64,000 nt of DNA from Prosopocoilus inquinatus (lineage: Eukaryota; Arthropoda; Insecta; Coleoptera; Lucanidae), in assembly GCA_036172665.1 (NCBI GenBank), contig CM069870.1, positions 43,792,001 to 43,856,000 of the forward strand. Direction: 5' to 3'. Made by a program: the position numbers and the translations under genes. This document shows, piece by piece, positions 52,101 through 64,000 of this stretch (position 1 is the first letter of the stretch; each line of letters opens with the position of its first letter). The notes beneath the pieces were generated by a model. The model did no database searches, had not been told where the DNA came from, and worked only from the letters and a program-made list of their open reading frames with translations.

Positions 52101-52352
52101 TTATCTATCATGTTATTTGACGTTTGGATGGACTCCAGTAACCCTGACGTGAGATACGAAGTTCTCGGAGGCAGCAGAAGCTGGAAATAGTTTTAAACGA
52201 AACAACACGTATTAGCGTTGTTCCTGTGATGTATCTAATCGATCCTTACTTATCTATCATGTTATTTGACGTTTGGATGGACTCCAGTAACCCTGACGTG
52301 AGATACGAAGTTCTCGGAGGCAGCAGAAGCTGGAAATAGTTTTAAACGAAAC
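49103..52352 (+). repeat. Block repeated from 44200-47300, right copy
   Basis: Carries the same markers as the left copy. Private changes include ACGTACTGG near 50584, CCTGACTCATC near 51215 and ACATGCATTAG near 51624. It contains one additional unit in the 50.5-50.7 kb part, where E- and C-type fragments are joined in a new order. Confidence 0.8.
51592..51726 (+). repeat. 135-bp B monomer, duplicate of the 14-bp deletion
   Basis: Same deletion at 51662 with the same CCTGAAGTG tail and the same neighbours (D unit before, B and GGAGGC units after). It was inherited through the 33/34-unit duplication. Confidence 0.95.
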
Positions 52353-55300
52353 AACACGTATTAGCGTTGTTCCTGTGATGTATTTAATCGATCCTTACTC
52401 ATCTATAATGTTATTTGACGTTTGGATGGACTCCAGTAACTCTGATGTGAGATACAAAGTCTTTGGACGCAGCAGAAGCTGGAAATAGTTTTAAACGAAA
52501 CAACACGCATTAGCGTTGTTCCTGTGATGTATCTAATCGATCCTTACTCATCTATCATGTTATTTGACGTTTGGATGGACTCCAGTAACTCTGATGTGAG
52601 ATACGAAGTTCTCGGACGCAGCTGAAGCTAGAAATAGTTTTAAACGAAACAACACGCATTAGCGTTGTTCCTGTGATGTATCTAATCGATCCTTACTCAT
52701 CTATCATGTTATTTGACGTTTCGATGGACTCCAGTATCTCTAATGTGAGAAACGAAATTTTCGGACGCAGCAGAAGCTGGAAATAGTTTTAAACGAAACA
52801 ACACGCATTAGCGTTGTTCCTGTGATGTATCTAATCGATCCTTACTCATCTATCATGTTATTTGGCGTTTCGATGGAATCCAGTAACTTTGATGTGAGAT
52901 ACGACGTTTTCGGACGCAGCAGAAGCTGGAAATAGTTTGAAACGAAACAACACGTATTGGCGTTGTTCCTGTGCTGTATCTAATCGATCCTTACTCATAT
53001 ATCATGTTATTTGGCGTTTCGATGGACTCCAGTAGCTCTGATGTGAGATACAAAGTTTTTGGACGCAGCAGAAGCTGGAAATAGTTTTGAACGAAACAAC
53101 ACGTATTATCGTTGTTCCTGTGATGTATCTAATCGATCCTTACTCATCTATCATGTTATTTGGCGTTTCGATGGACTCCAGTAACTTTGATGTGAGACAC
53201 GAAGTTCTCGGACGCAGCTGAAGCTAGGAATAGTTTTAAACGAAACAACACGCATTAGCGTTGTTACTGTGATGTATCTAATCGATCCTTACTTATCTAT
53301 CATGTTATTTGACGTTTGGATGGACTAAAGTAAGTCTGATGTGAGATACAAAGTTTTTGGACGCAGCAGAACCTGGAAATAGTTTTGAACGAAACAACAC
53401 GTATTAGCGTTGTTCCTGTGATGTATCTAATCGATCCTTACTCATCTATCATGTTATTTGGCGTTTCGATGGACTCCAGTAGCTCTGATGTGAGATACGA
53501 CGTTTTCGGACGCAGCAGAAGCTGGAAATAGTTTTAAACGAAACAACACGTATTAGCGTTGTTCCTGTGATGTATCTAATCGATCCTTACTCATCTATCA
53601 TGTTATTTGACGTTTCGATGGACTAAAGTAACTCTAATGTGAGATACGAAATTTTCGGACACAGTAGAAGCTGGAAATAGTTTTAAACGAAACAACACGC
53701 ATTAGCGTTGTTCCTGTGATGTATCTAATCGATCCTTACTTATCTATCGTGTTATTTGACGTTTCGATGGACTCCAGTAACTCTAATGTGAGATACGAAA
53801 TTTTCGGACGCAGCAGAAGCTGGAAATAGTTTTAAACGAAACAACACGCATTAGCGTTGTTCCTGTGATGTATCTAATCGATCCTTACTTATCTATCATG
53901 TTATTTGACGTTTGGATGGACTCCAGTAACCCTGACGTGAGATACGAAGTTCTCGGACATAGCAGAAGCTGGAAATAGTTTTAAACGAAACAACACGCAT
54001 TAGCGTTGTTCCTGTGATGTATCTAATCGATCCTTACTTATCTATCATGTTATTTGACGTTTGGATGGACTCCAGTAACCCTGACGAGAGATACGAAGTT
54101 CTCGGAGGCAGCAGAAGCTGGAAATAGTTTTAAACGAAACAACACGTATTAGCGTTGTTCCTGTGATGTATCTAATCGATCCTTACTCATCTATCATGTT
54201 ATTTGACGTTTGGATGGACTCCAGTAACTCTGATGTGAGATACAAAGTCTTTGGACGCAGCAGAAGCTGGAAATAGTTTTAAACGAAACAACACGCATTA
54301 GCGTTGTTCCTGTGATGTATCTAATCGATCCTTACTTATCTATCATGTTATTTGACGTTTGGATGGACTCCAGTAACCCTGACGTGAGATACGAAGTTCT
54401 CGGAGGCAGCAGAAGCTGGAAATAGTTTTAAACGAAACAACACGTATTAGCGTTGTTCCTGTGATGTATCTAATCGATCCTTACTCATCTATAATGCTAT
54501 TTGACGTTTGGATGGACTCTAGTAACTCTAATGTGAGATACGAAATTTTCGGACGCAGCAGAAGCTGGAAATAGTTTTAAACGAAACAACACGCATTAGC
54601 GTTATTCCTGTAATGTATCTAATCGATCCTTACTTATCTATCATGTTGTTTGACGTTTGGATGGACTCCAGTAACCCTGACGTGAGATACGAAGTTCTCG
54701 GACGCAGCAGAAGCTGGAAATAGTTTTAAACGAAACAACACGCATTAGCGTTGTTCCTGTGATGTATCTAATCGATCCTTACTTATCTATCATGTTATTT
54801 GACGTTTGGATGGACTCCAGTAACCCTGACGTGAGATACGAAGTTCTCGGAGGCAGCAGAAGCTGGAAATAGTTTTAAACGAAACAACACGCATTAGCGT
54901 TGTTCCTGTGATGTATCTAATCGATCCTTACTTATCTATCATGTTATTTGACGTTTGGATGGACTCCAGTAACCCTGACGTGAGATACGAAGTTCTCGGA
55001 GGCAGCAGAAGCTGGAAATAGTTTTAAACGAAACAACACGTATTAGCGTTGTTCCTGTGATGTATCTAATCGATCCTTACTCATCTATCATGTTATTTGA
55101 CGTTTGGATGGACTCCAGTAACTCTGATGTGAGATACAAAGTCTTTGGACGCAGCAGAAGCTGGAAATAGTTTTAAACGAAACAACACGCATTAGCGTTG
55201 TTCCTGTGATGTATCTAATCGATCCTTACTTATCTATCATGTTATTTGACGTTTGGATGGACTCCAGTAACCCTGACGTGAGATACGAAGTTCTCGGAGG

Positions 55301-57620
55301 CAGCAGAAGCTGGAAATAGTTTTAAACGAAACAACACGTATTAGCGTTGTTCCTGTGATGTATCTAATCGATCCTTACTTATCTATCATGTTATTTGACG
55401 TTTGGATGGACTCCAGTAACCCTGACGTGAGATACGAAGTTCTCGGAGGCAGCAGAAGCTGGAAATAGTTTTAAACGAAACAACACGTATTAGCGTTGTT
55501 CCTGTGATGTATCTAATCGATCCTTACTCATCTATAATGTTATTTGACGTTTGGATGGACTCCAGTAACTCTGATGTGAGATACAAAGTCTTTGGACGCA
55601 GCAGAAGCTGGAAATAGTTTTAAACGAAACAACACGCATTAGCGTTGTTCCTGTGATGTATCTAATCGATCCTTACTCATCTATCATGTTATTTGACGTT
55701 TGGATGGACTCCAGTAACTCTGATGTGAGATACGAAGTTCTCGGACGCAGCTGAAGCTAGAAATAGTTTTAAACGAAACAACACGCATTAGCGTTGTTCC
55801 TGTGATGTATCTAATCGATCCTTACTCATCTATCATGTTATTTGACGTTTCGATGGACTCGAGTAACTCTAATGTGAGAAACGAAATTTTCGGACGCAGC
55901 AGAAGCTGGAAATAGTTTTAAACGAAACAACACGCATTAGCGTTGTTCCTGTGATGTATCTAATCGATCCTTACTCATCTATCATGTTATTTGGCGTTTC
56001 GATGGAATCCAGTAACTTTGATGTGAGATACGACGTTTTCGGACGCAGCAGAAGCTGGAAATAGTTTGAAACGAAACAACACGTATTGGCGTTGTTCCTG
56101 TGCTGTATCTAATCGATCCTTACTCATATATCATGTTATTTGGCGTTTCGATGGACTCCAGTAGCTCTGATGTGAGATACAAAGTTTTTGGACGCAGCAG
56201 AAGCTGGAAATAGTTTTGAACGAAACAACACGTATTATCGTTGTTCCTGTGATGTATCTAATCGATCCTTACTCATCTATCATGTTATTTGGCGTTTCGA
56301 TGGACTCCAGTAACTTTGATGTGAGACACGAAGTTCTCGGACGCAGCTGAAGCTAGGAATAGTTTTAAACGAAACAACACGCATTAGCGTTGTTACTGTG
56401 ATGTATCTAATCGATCCTTACTTATCTATCATGTTATTTGACGTTTGGATGGACTAAAGTAAGTCTGATGTGAGATACAAAATTTTTGGACGCAGCAGAA
56501 CCTGGAAATAGTTTTGAACGAAACAACACGTATTAGCGTTGTTCCTGTGATGTATCTAATCGATCCTTACTCATCTATCATGTTATTTGGCGTTTCGATG
56601 GACTCCAGTAGCTCTGATGTGAGATACGACGTTTTCGGACGCAGCAGAAGCTGGAAATAGTTTTAAACGAAACAACACGTATTAGCGTTGTTCCTGTGAT
56701 GTATCTAATCGATCCTTACTCATCTATCATGTTATTTGACGTTTCGATGGACTAAAGTAACTCTAATGTGAGATACGAAATTTTCGGACACAGTAGAAGC
56801 TGGAAATAGTTTTAAACGAAACAACACGCATTAGCGTTGTTCCTGTGATGTATCTAATCGATCCTTACTTATCTATCGTGTTATTTGACGTTTCGATGGA
56901 CTCCAGTAACTCTAATGTGAGATACGAAATTTTCGGACGCAGCAGAAGCTGGAAATAGTTTTAAACGAAACAACACGCATTAGCGTTGTTCCTGTGATGT
57001 ATCTAATCGATCCTTACTTATCTATCATGTTATTTGACGTTTGGATGGACTCCAGTAACCCTGACGTGAGATACGAAGTTCTCGGACATAGCAGAAGCTG
57101 GAAATAGTTTTAAACGAAACAACACGCATTAGCGTTGTTCCTGTGATGTATCTAATCGATCCTTACTTATCTATCATGTTATTTGACGTTTGGATGGACT
57201 CCAGTAACCCTGACGTGAGATACGAAGTTCTCGGAGGCAGCAGAAGCTGGAAATAGTTTTAAACGAAACAACACGTATTAGCGTTGTTCCTGTGATGTAT
57301 CTAATCGATCCTTACTCATCTATCATGTTATTTGACGTTTGGATGGACTCCAGTAACTCTGATGTGAGATACAAAGTCTTTGGACGCAGCAGAAGCTGGA
57401 AATAGTTTTAAACGAAACAACACGCATTAGCGTTGTTCCTGTGATGTATCTAATCGATCCTTACTTATCTATCATGTTATTTGACGTTTGGATGGACTCC
57501 AGTAACCCTGACGTGAGATACGAAGTTCTCGGAGGCAGCAGAAGCTGGAAATAGTTTTAAACGAAACAACACGTATTAGCGTTGTTCCTGTGATGTATCT
57601 AATCGATCCTTACTCATCTA
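51900..57620 (+). repeat. 21-unit tandem duplication (51900-54490 and 55029-57619)
   Basis: GGACTAAAGTAAG (53322 and 56451), GTGAGACACG, GCTAGGAATAG, CGGACACAGTAG and CGGACATAGCAG (53954 and 57083) all recur at exactly 3,129 bp (21 units). The pair of CTAAAG changes within each copy is otherwise unseen. Differences include GACTCGAGTAAC near 55858 and CTGACGAGAG near 54082. Homology ends where CTATAATGC (54491) meets CTATCATG (57620). Confidence 0.9.
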
Positions 57621-59792
57621 TCATGTTATTTGACGTTTGGATGGACTCCAGTAACTCTGATGAGAGACACAAAGATTTCGGACGCACCAGAAGCTGGAAA
57701 TAGTTTTAAACGAAACAACACGTATTAGCGTTGTTCCTGTGATGTATCTAATCGATCCTTACTCATCTATCATGTTATTTGACGTTTGGATGGACTCCAG
57801 TAAGTCTGATGTGAGATACAAAGTTTTTGGACGCAGCAGGAGCTGGAAATAGTTTTAAACGAAACAACACGTATTAGCGTTGTTCCTGTGCTGTATCTAA
57901 TCGATCCTTACTCATATATCATGTTATTTGGCGTTTCGATGGACTCCAGTAGCTCTGATGTGAGATACGACGTTTTCGGACGCAGCAGAAGCTGGAAATA
58001 GTTTTAAACGAGACAACACGTATTAGCGTTGTTCCTGTGATGTATCTAATCGATAATTACTCATCTATCATGTTATTTGACGTTTCGATGGACTCCAGTA
58101 ACTCTAATGTGAGATACGAAATTTTCGGACGCAGCAGAAGCTGGAAATAGTTTTAAACGAAACAACACGCATTAGCGTTGTTCCGGTGATGTATCTAATC
58201 GATCCTTACTTATCTATCATGTTATTTGACGTTTGGATGGACTCCAGTAACCCTGAAGTGAGATACGAAGTTCTCGGACGCAGCAGAATCTGGAAATAAT
58301 TTTAAACGAAACAACACGTATTAGCGTTGTTCCTGTGATGTATCTAATCGATCCTTACTCATCTATCATGTTATTTGACGTTTGGATGGACTCCAGTAAC
58401 CCTGACGTGAGATACGAAGTTCTCGGACGCAGCAGAAGCTGGAAATAGTTTTAAACGAAACAACACGTATTAGCGTTGTTCCTGTGATGTATCTAATCGA
58501 TCCTTACTCATCTATCATGTTATTTGACGTTTGGATGGACTCCAGTAACTCTAATGTGAGATACGAAATTTTCGGACGCAGCAGAAGCTGGAAATAGTTT
58601 TAAACGAAACAACACGCATTAGCGTTGTTCCTGTGATGTATCTAATCGATCCTTACTTATCTATCATGTTATTTGACGTTTGGATGGACTCCAGTAACCC
58701 TGACGTGAGATACGAAGTTCTCGGACGCAGCAGAAGCTGGAAATAGTTTTAAACGAAACAACACGCATTAGCGTTGTTCCTGTGATGTATCTAATCGATC
58801 CTTACTTATCTATCATGTTATTTGACGTTTGGATGGACTCCAGTAACCCTGACGTGAGATACGAAGTTCTCGGAGGCAGCAGAAGCTGGAAATAGTTTTA
58901 AACGAAACAACACGTATTAGCGTTGTTCCTGTGATGTATCTAATCGATCCTTACTCATCTATCATGTTATTTGACGTTTGGATGGACTCCAGTAACTCTG
59001 ATGTGAGATACAAAGTCTTTGGACGCAGCAGAAGCTGGAAATAGTTTTAAACGAAACAACACGCATTAGCGTTGTTCCTGTGATGTATCTAATCGATCCT
59101 TACTTATCTATCATGTTATTTGACGTTTGGATGGACTCCAGTAACCCTGACGTGAGATACGAAGTTCTCGGACGCAGCAGAAGCTGGAAATAGTTTTAAA
59201 CGAAACAACACGCATTAGCGTTGTTCCTGTGATGTATCTAATCGATCCTTACTTATCTATCATGTTATTTGACGTTTGGATGGACTCCAGTAACCCTGAC
59301 GTGAGATACGAAGTTCTCGGAGGCAGCAGAAGCTGGAAATAGTTTTAAACGAAACAACACGTATTAGCGTTGTTCCTGTGATGTATCTAATCGATCCTTA
59401 CTCATCTATCATGTTATTTGACGTTTGGATGGACTCCAGTAACTCTGATGTGAGATACAAAGTCTTTGGACGCAGCAGAAGCTGGAAATAGTTTTAAACG
59501 AAACAACACGCATTAGCGTTGTTCCTGTGATGTATCTAATCGATCCTTACTTATCTATCATGTTATTTGACGTTTGGATGGACTCCAGTAACCCTGACGT
59601 GAGATACGAAGTTCTCGGAGGCAGCAGAAGCTGGAAATAGTTTTAAACGAAACAACACGTATTAGCGTTGTTCCTGTGATGTATCTAATCGATCCTTACT
59701 TATCTATCATGTTATTTGACGTTTGGATGGACTCCAGTAACCCTGACGTGAGATACGAAGTTCTCGGAGGCAGCAGAAGCTGGAAATAGTTT

Positions 59793-62700
59793 TAAACGAA
59801 ACAACACGTATTAGCGTTGTTCCTGTGATGTATCTAATCGATCCTTACTCATCTATCATGTTATTTGACGTTTGGATGGACTCCAGTAACTCTGATGTGA
59901 GATACAATGTCTTTGGACGCAGCAGAAGCTGGAAATAGTTTTAAACGAAACAACACGCATTAGCGTTGTTCCTGTGATGTATCTAATCGATCCTTACTTA
60001 TCTATCATGTTATTTGACGTTTGGATGGACTCCAGTAACCCTGACGTGAGATACGAAGTTCTCGGAGGCAGCAGAAGCTGGAAATAGTTTTAAACGAAAC
60101 AACACGTATTAGCGTTGTTCCTGTGATGTATCTAATCGATTCTTACTCATCTATCATGCTATTTGACGTTTGGATGGACTCCAGTAACTCTAATGTGAGA
60201 TACGAAATTTTCGGACGCAGCAGAAGCTGGAAATAGTTTTAAACGAAACAACACGCATTAGCGTTATTCCTGTAATGTATCTAATCGATCCTTACTTATC
60301 TATCATGTTATTTGACGTTTGGATGGACTCCAGTAACCCTGACGTGAGATACGAAGTTCTCGGACGCAGCAGAAGCTGGAAATAGTTTTAAACGAAACAA
60401 CACGCATTAGCGTTGTTCCTGTGATGTATCTAATCGATCCTTACTTATCTATCATGTTACTTGACGTTTGGATGGACTCCAGTAACCCTGACGTGAGATA
60501 CGAAGTTCTCGGAGGCAGCAGAAGCTGGAAATAGTTTTAAACGAAACAACACATATTAGCGTTGTTCCTGTGATGTATCTAATCGATCCTTACTCATCTA
60601 TCATGTTATTTGACGTTTGGATGGACTCCAGTAACTCTGATGTGAGATACAAAGTTTTTGGACGCAGCAGAAGCTGGAAATAGTTTTGAACGAAGCAACA
60701 CGTATTACCGTTGTTCCTGTGATGTATCTAATCGATCCTTACTTAGCTACTATGTTATTTGACGTTTGGATGGACTCCAGTAACTCTGATGTGAGATACA
60801 AAGTTTTTGGACGCAGCAGGAGCTGGAAATAGTTTGAAACGAAACAACACGTATTGGCGTTGTTCCTGTGCTGTATCTAATCGATCCTTACTCATATATC
60901 ATGTTATTTGGCGTTTCGATGGACTCCAGTAGCTCTGATGTGAGATACGACGTTTTCGGACGCAGCAGAAGCTGGAAATAGTTTTAAACGAAACAACACG
61001 TATTAGCGTTGTTCCTGTGATGTATCTAATCGATCCTTACTTATCTATCATGTTATTTGACGTTTGGATGGTCTCCAGTAACCCTGACGTGAGATACGAA
61101 GTTCTCGGACGCAGCAGAAGCTGGAAATAGTTTTAAATGAAACAACACGTATTAGTGTTGTTCCTGTGATGTATCTAAACGATCCTTACTCATCTATCAT
61201 GCTATTTGAAGTTTGGATGGACTCCAGTAACTCTAATGTGAGATACGAAATTCTCGGACGCAGCAGAAGCTGGAAATAGTTTTAAACGAAACAACACGTA
61301 TTAGCGTTGTTCCTGTGATGTATCTAATCGATCCTTACTCATCTATCATGTTATTTGACGTTTCGATGGACTCCAGTATCTCTAATGTGAGATACGAAAT
61401 TTTCGGACTCAGCAGAAGCTGGAAATAGGTTTAAACGAAACAACACGCATTAGCGTTGTTCCTGTGATGTATCTAATCGATCCTTACTTATCTATCATGT
61501 TATTTGACGTTTGGATGGACTCCAGTAACCCTGACGTGAGATACGAAGTTCTCGGACGCAGCAGAAGCTGGAAATAGTTTTAAATGAAACAACACGTATT
61601 AGTGTTGTTCCTGTGATGTATCTAAACGATCCTTACTCATCTATCATGCTATTTGAAGTTTGGATGGACTCCAGTAAGTCTGATGTGAGATACAAAGTTT
61701 TTGGACGCAGCAGGAGCTGGAAATAGTTTTAAACGAAACAACACGTATTAGCGTTGTTCCTGTGCTGTATCTAATCGATCCTTACTCATATATCATGTTA
61801 TTTGGCGTTTCGATGGACTCCAATAGCTCTGATGTGAGATACGACGTTTTCGGACGCAGCAGAAGCTGGAAATAGTTTTAAACGAGACAACACGTATTAG
61901 CGTTGTTCCTGTGATGTATCTAATCGATAATTACTCATCTATCATGTTATTTGACGTTTCGATGGACTCCAGTAACTCTAATGTGAGATACGAAATTTTC
62001 GGACGCAGCAGAAGCTGGAAATAGTTTTAAACGAAACAACACGCATTAGCGTTGTTCCTGTGATGTATCTAATCGATCCTTACTTATCTATCATGTTATT
62101 TGACGTTTGGATGGACTCCAGTAACCCTGAAGTGAGATACGAAGTTCTCGGACGCAGCTGAAGCTGGAAATAGTTTTAAACGAAACAACACGTATTAGCG
62201 TTGTTCCTGTGATGTATCTAATCGATCCTTACTCATCTATCATGTTATTTGACGTTTGGATGGACTCCAGTAACCCTGACGTGAGATACGAAGTTCTCGG
62301 ACGCAGCAGAAGCTGGAAATAGTTTTAAACGAAACAACACGTATTAGCGTTGTTCCTGTGATGTATCTAATCGATCCTTACTCATCTATCATGTTATTTG
62401 ACGTTTGGATGGACTCCAGTAACTCTAATGTGAGATACGAAATTTTCGGACGCAGCAGAAGCTGGAAATAGTTTTAAACGAAACAACACGCATTAGCGTT
62501 GTTCCTGTGATGTATCTAATCGATCCCTACTTATCTATCATGTTATTTGACGTTTGGATGGACTCCAGTAACCCTGACGTGAGATACGAAGTTCTCGGAC
62601 GCAGCAGAAGCTGGAAATAGTTTTAAACGAAACAACACGCATTAGCGTTGTTCCTGTGATGTATCTAATCGATCCTTACTTATCTATCATGTTATTTGAC

Positions 62701-64000
62701 GTTTGGATGGACTCCAGTAACCCTGACGTGAGATACGAAGTTCTCGGACGCAGCAGAAGCTGGAAATAGTTTTAAACGAAACAACACGTATTAGCGTTGT
62801 TCCTGTGATGTATCTAATCGATCCTTACTCATCTATCATGTTATTTGACGTTTGGATGGACTCCAGTAACTCTGATGTGAGATACAATGTCTTTGGACGC
62901 AGCAGAAGCTGGAAATAGTTTTAAACGAAACAACACGCATTAGCGTTGTTCCTGTGATGTATCTAATCGATCCTTACTTATCTATCATGTTATTTGACGT
63001 TTGGATGGACTCCAGTAACCCTGACGTGAGATACGAAGTTCTCGGAGGCAGCAGAAGCTGGAAATAGTTTTAAACGAAACAACACGTATTAGCGTTGTTC
63101 CTGTGATGTATCTAATCGATTCTTACTCATCTATCATGCTATTTGACGTTTGGATGGACTCCAGTAACTCTAATGTGAGATACGAAATTTTCGGACGCAG
63201 CAGAAGCTGGAAATAGTTTTAAACGAAACAACACGCATTAGCGTTATTCCTGTAATGTATCTAATCGATCCTTACTTATCTATCATGTTATTTGACGTTT
63301 GGATGGACTCCAGTAACCCTGACGTGAGATACGAAGTTCTCGGACGCAGCAGAAGCTGGAAATAGTTTTAAACGAAACAACACGCATTAGCGTTGTTCCT
63401 GTGATGTATCTAATCGATCCTTACTTATCTATCATGTTATTTGACGTTTGGATGGACTCCAGTAACCCTGACGTGAGATACGAAGTTCTCGGAGGCAGCA
63501 GAAGCTGGAAATAGTTTTAAACGAAACAACACGTATTAGCGTTGTTCCTGTGATGTATCTAATCGATCCTTACTCATCTATCATGTTATTTGACGTTTGG
63601 ATGGACTCCAGTAACTCTGATGTGAGATACAAAGTTTTTGGACGCAGCAGAAGCTGGAAATAGTTTTGAACGAAGCAACACGTATTACCGTTGTTCCTGT
63701 GATGTATCTAATCGATCCTTACTTAGCTACTATGTTATTTGACGTTTGGATGGACTCCAGTAACTCTGATGTGAGATACAAAGTTTTTGGACGCAGCAGG
63801 AGCTGGAAATAGTTTGAAACGAAACAACACGTATTGGCGTTGTTCCTGTGCTGTATCTAATCGATCCTTACTCATATATCATGTTATTTGGCGTTTCGAT
63901 GGACTCCAGTAGCTCTGATGTGAGATACGACGTTTTCGGACGCAGCAGAAGCTGGAAATAGTTTTAAACGAAACAACACGTATTAGCGTTGTTCCTGTGA
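59793..64000 (+). repeat. Right copy of the 40.6-44.5 kb block, running off the window
   Basis: Here the internal repetition is 20 units (2,980 bp). ACAATGTCTT is at 59904 and 62884, GCGTTATTCC at 60261 and 63241, and AAGCAACACG at 60693 and 63673. The extra unit relative to 40.6 kb lies near the AAGCAACACG F unit at 60693. At 61810 CTCCAATAG replaces CTCCAGTAG, a private change. Confidence 0.85.
63945..64000 (+). repeat. Partial terminal monomer cut by the window edge
   Basis: The last 56 bases are the start of unit 430, from GCAGAAGCTGG to CTGTGA, with no sign of an array boundary. The satellite continues to the right. Confidence 0.95.

Larger units (their letters stand above)
1..64000 (+). 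repeat. Satellite DNA array, 149-bp monomer, about 429 head-to-tail units
   Basis: Every part of the window is a copy of one 149-bp unit. Successive GCAGAAGCTGG motifs start at 1, 150, 299, 448, 597 and 746, and the register can be followed to 63945. That gives 429 complete units, apparently 419 of exactly 149 bp and ten of other length; paired compensating indels would be missed. All units lie in the same orientation and adjoin without spacers. Because 149 is not a multiple of three, the reading frame shifts at each unit and no long frame stays open. The consensus has 28 C, 32 G and 8 CpG. Most likely this is eukaryotic centromeric, pericentromeric or other heterochromatic satellite; that location is inferred from size and structure only. 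The family is not one I recognise by name. Confidence 0.97.

Noticed and set aside
1..64000. A recurring ATG frame of about 36 codons in most monomers (from TGATGTATC to GGAAATAG)
   Set aside because: Subfamily differences in this frame are mostly amino-acid-changing, nothing resembles a start context or promoter, and such short frames are expected by chance when one sequence repeats hundreds of times.
1..64000. A long repeat-protein gene spread over many units
   Set aside because: The unit length, 149, is not a multiple of three, and every frame meets stops such as the TAG of GGAAATAG within one or two units.
1..64000. CRISPR array
   Set aside because: The repeats are 149 bp and abut directly. 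There are no unique spacers and no cas genes.
1..64000. Ribosomal DNA spacer subrepeats
   Set aside because: No rRNA gene sequence, promoter or terminator is seen, and 64 kb of one unit without any rRNA gene is far longer than usual spacer repeats.
1..64000. Terminal inverted repeats or target-site duplications of a tandemly arranged mobile element
   Set aside because: Unit boundaries carry only the short CAGC/GCTG hairpin. There is no transposase, and copies are only found in perfect register with each other.

Overview
The whole 64-kb window is one uninterrupted satellite DNA array. A monomer of 149 bp (about 40% G+C) repeats head to tail on the + strand from the first base to the last, and both window edges cut the array, so it is longer than 64 kb. 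Taking each unit to start at its GCAGAAGCTGG motif, I count 429 complete units (1-63944) plus a 56-bp partial unit. The excess of 63,944 over 429 x 149 is +23 bp. Ten odd-length units account for it exactly: +1, +1, +27, +27, -2, -1, -1, -1, -14, -14. I see no protein-coding gene, RNA gene, transposon, microsatellite, telomere repeat or unique spacer.

The window suggests a eukaryote, most likely pericentromeric, centromeric or other heterochromatin. The unit length is close to one nucleosome core (147 bp). CpG is not depleted (8 per consensus unit against about 6 expected), which argues against a heavily CpG-methylated germline such as that of vertebrates and fits many invertebrates better. 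The species cannot be named from the sequence.

Monomers fall into a few recurring subfamilies (called A to G here). They are distinguished by linked variants in the middle of the unit and in about 40 bp before the unit end, while other segments are nearly invariant. Subfamilies are arranged in multi-unit blocks that were copied as wholes at many scales (5, 11, 12, 13, 19-21, 27-29, 33-34, 39-40, 61, 67, 84-85 and 129-130 units). The copies were traced by rare shared markers.

Layout: 1-10 kb is the most mixed part, with layered 5-, 10-, 11- and 15-unit duplications and two copies of an inverted micro-duplication. 10-18 kb holds a 28/29-unit (4.2-4.3 kb) duplication. 19.7-28.7 kb is a nested 11-unit / 27-unit higher-order repeat. 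28.7-32.5 kb has a block homologous to 16.8-19.1 kb lying between two copies of another block. 33-40.4 kb has 12- and 13-unit duplications. 40.3-64 kb is a mosaic of 19-21-unit and 33/34-unit blocks, and 40.6-44.5 kb recurs at 59.8-64 kb.

No genes work together here. The interest lies in array architecture, mutation and amplification history, and possible structural elements in the monomer: a 22-bp dyad, a hairpin at the unit junction, and a weak hammerhead-like motif.
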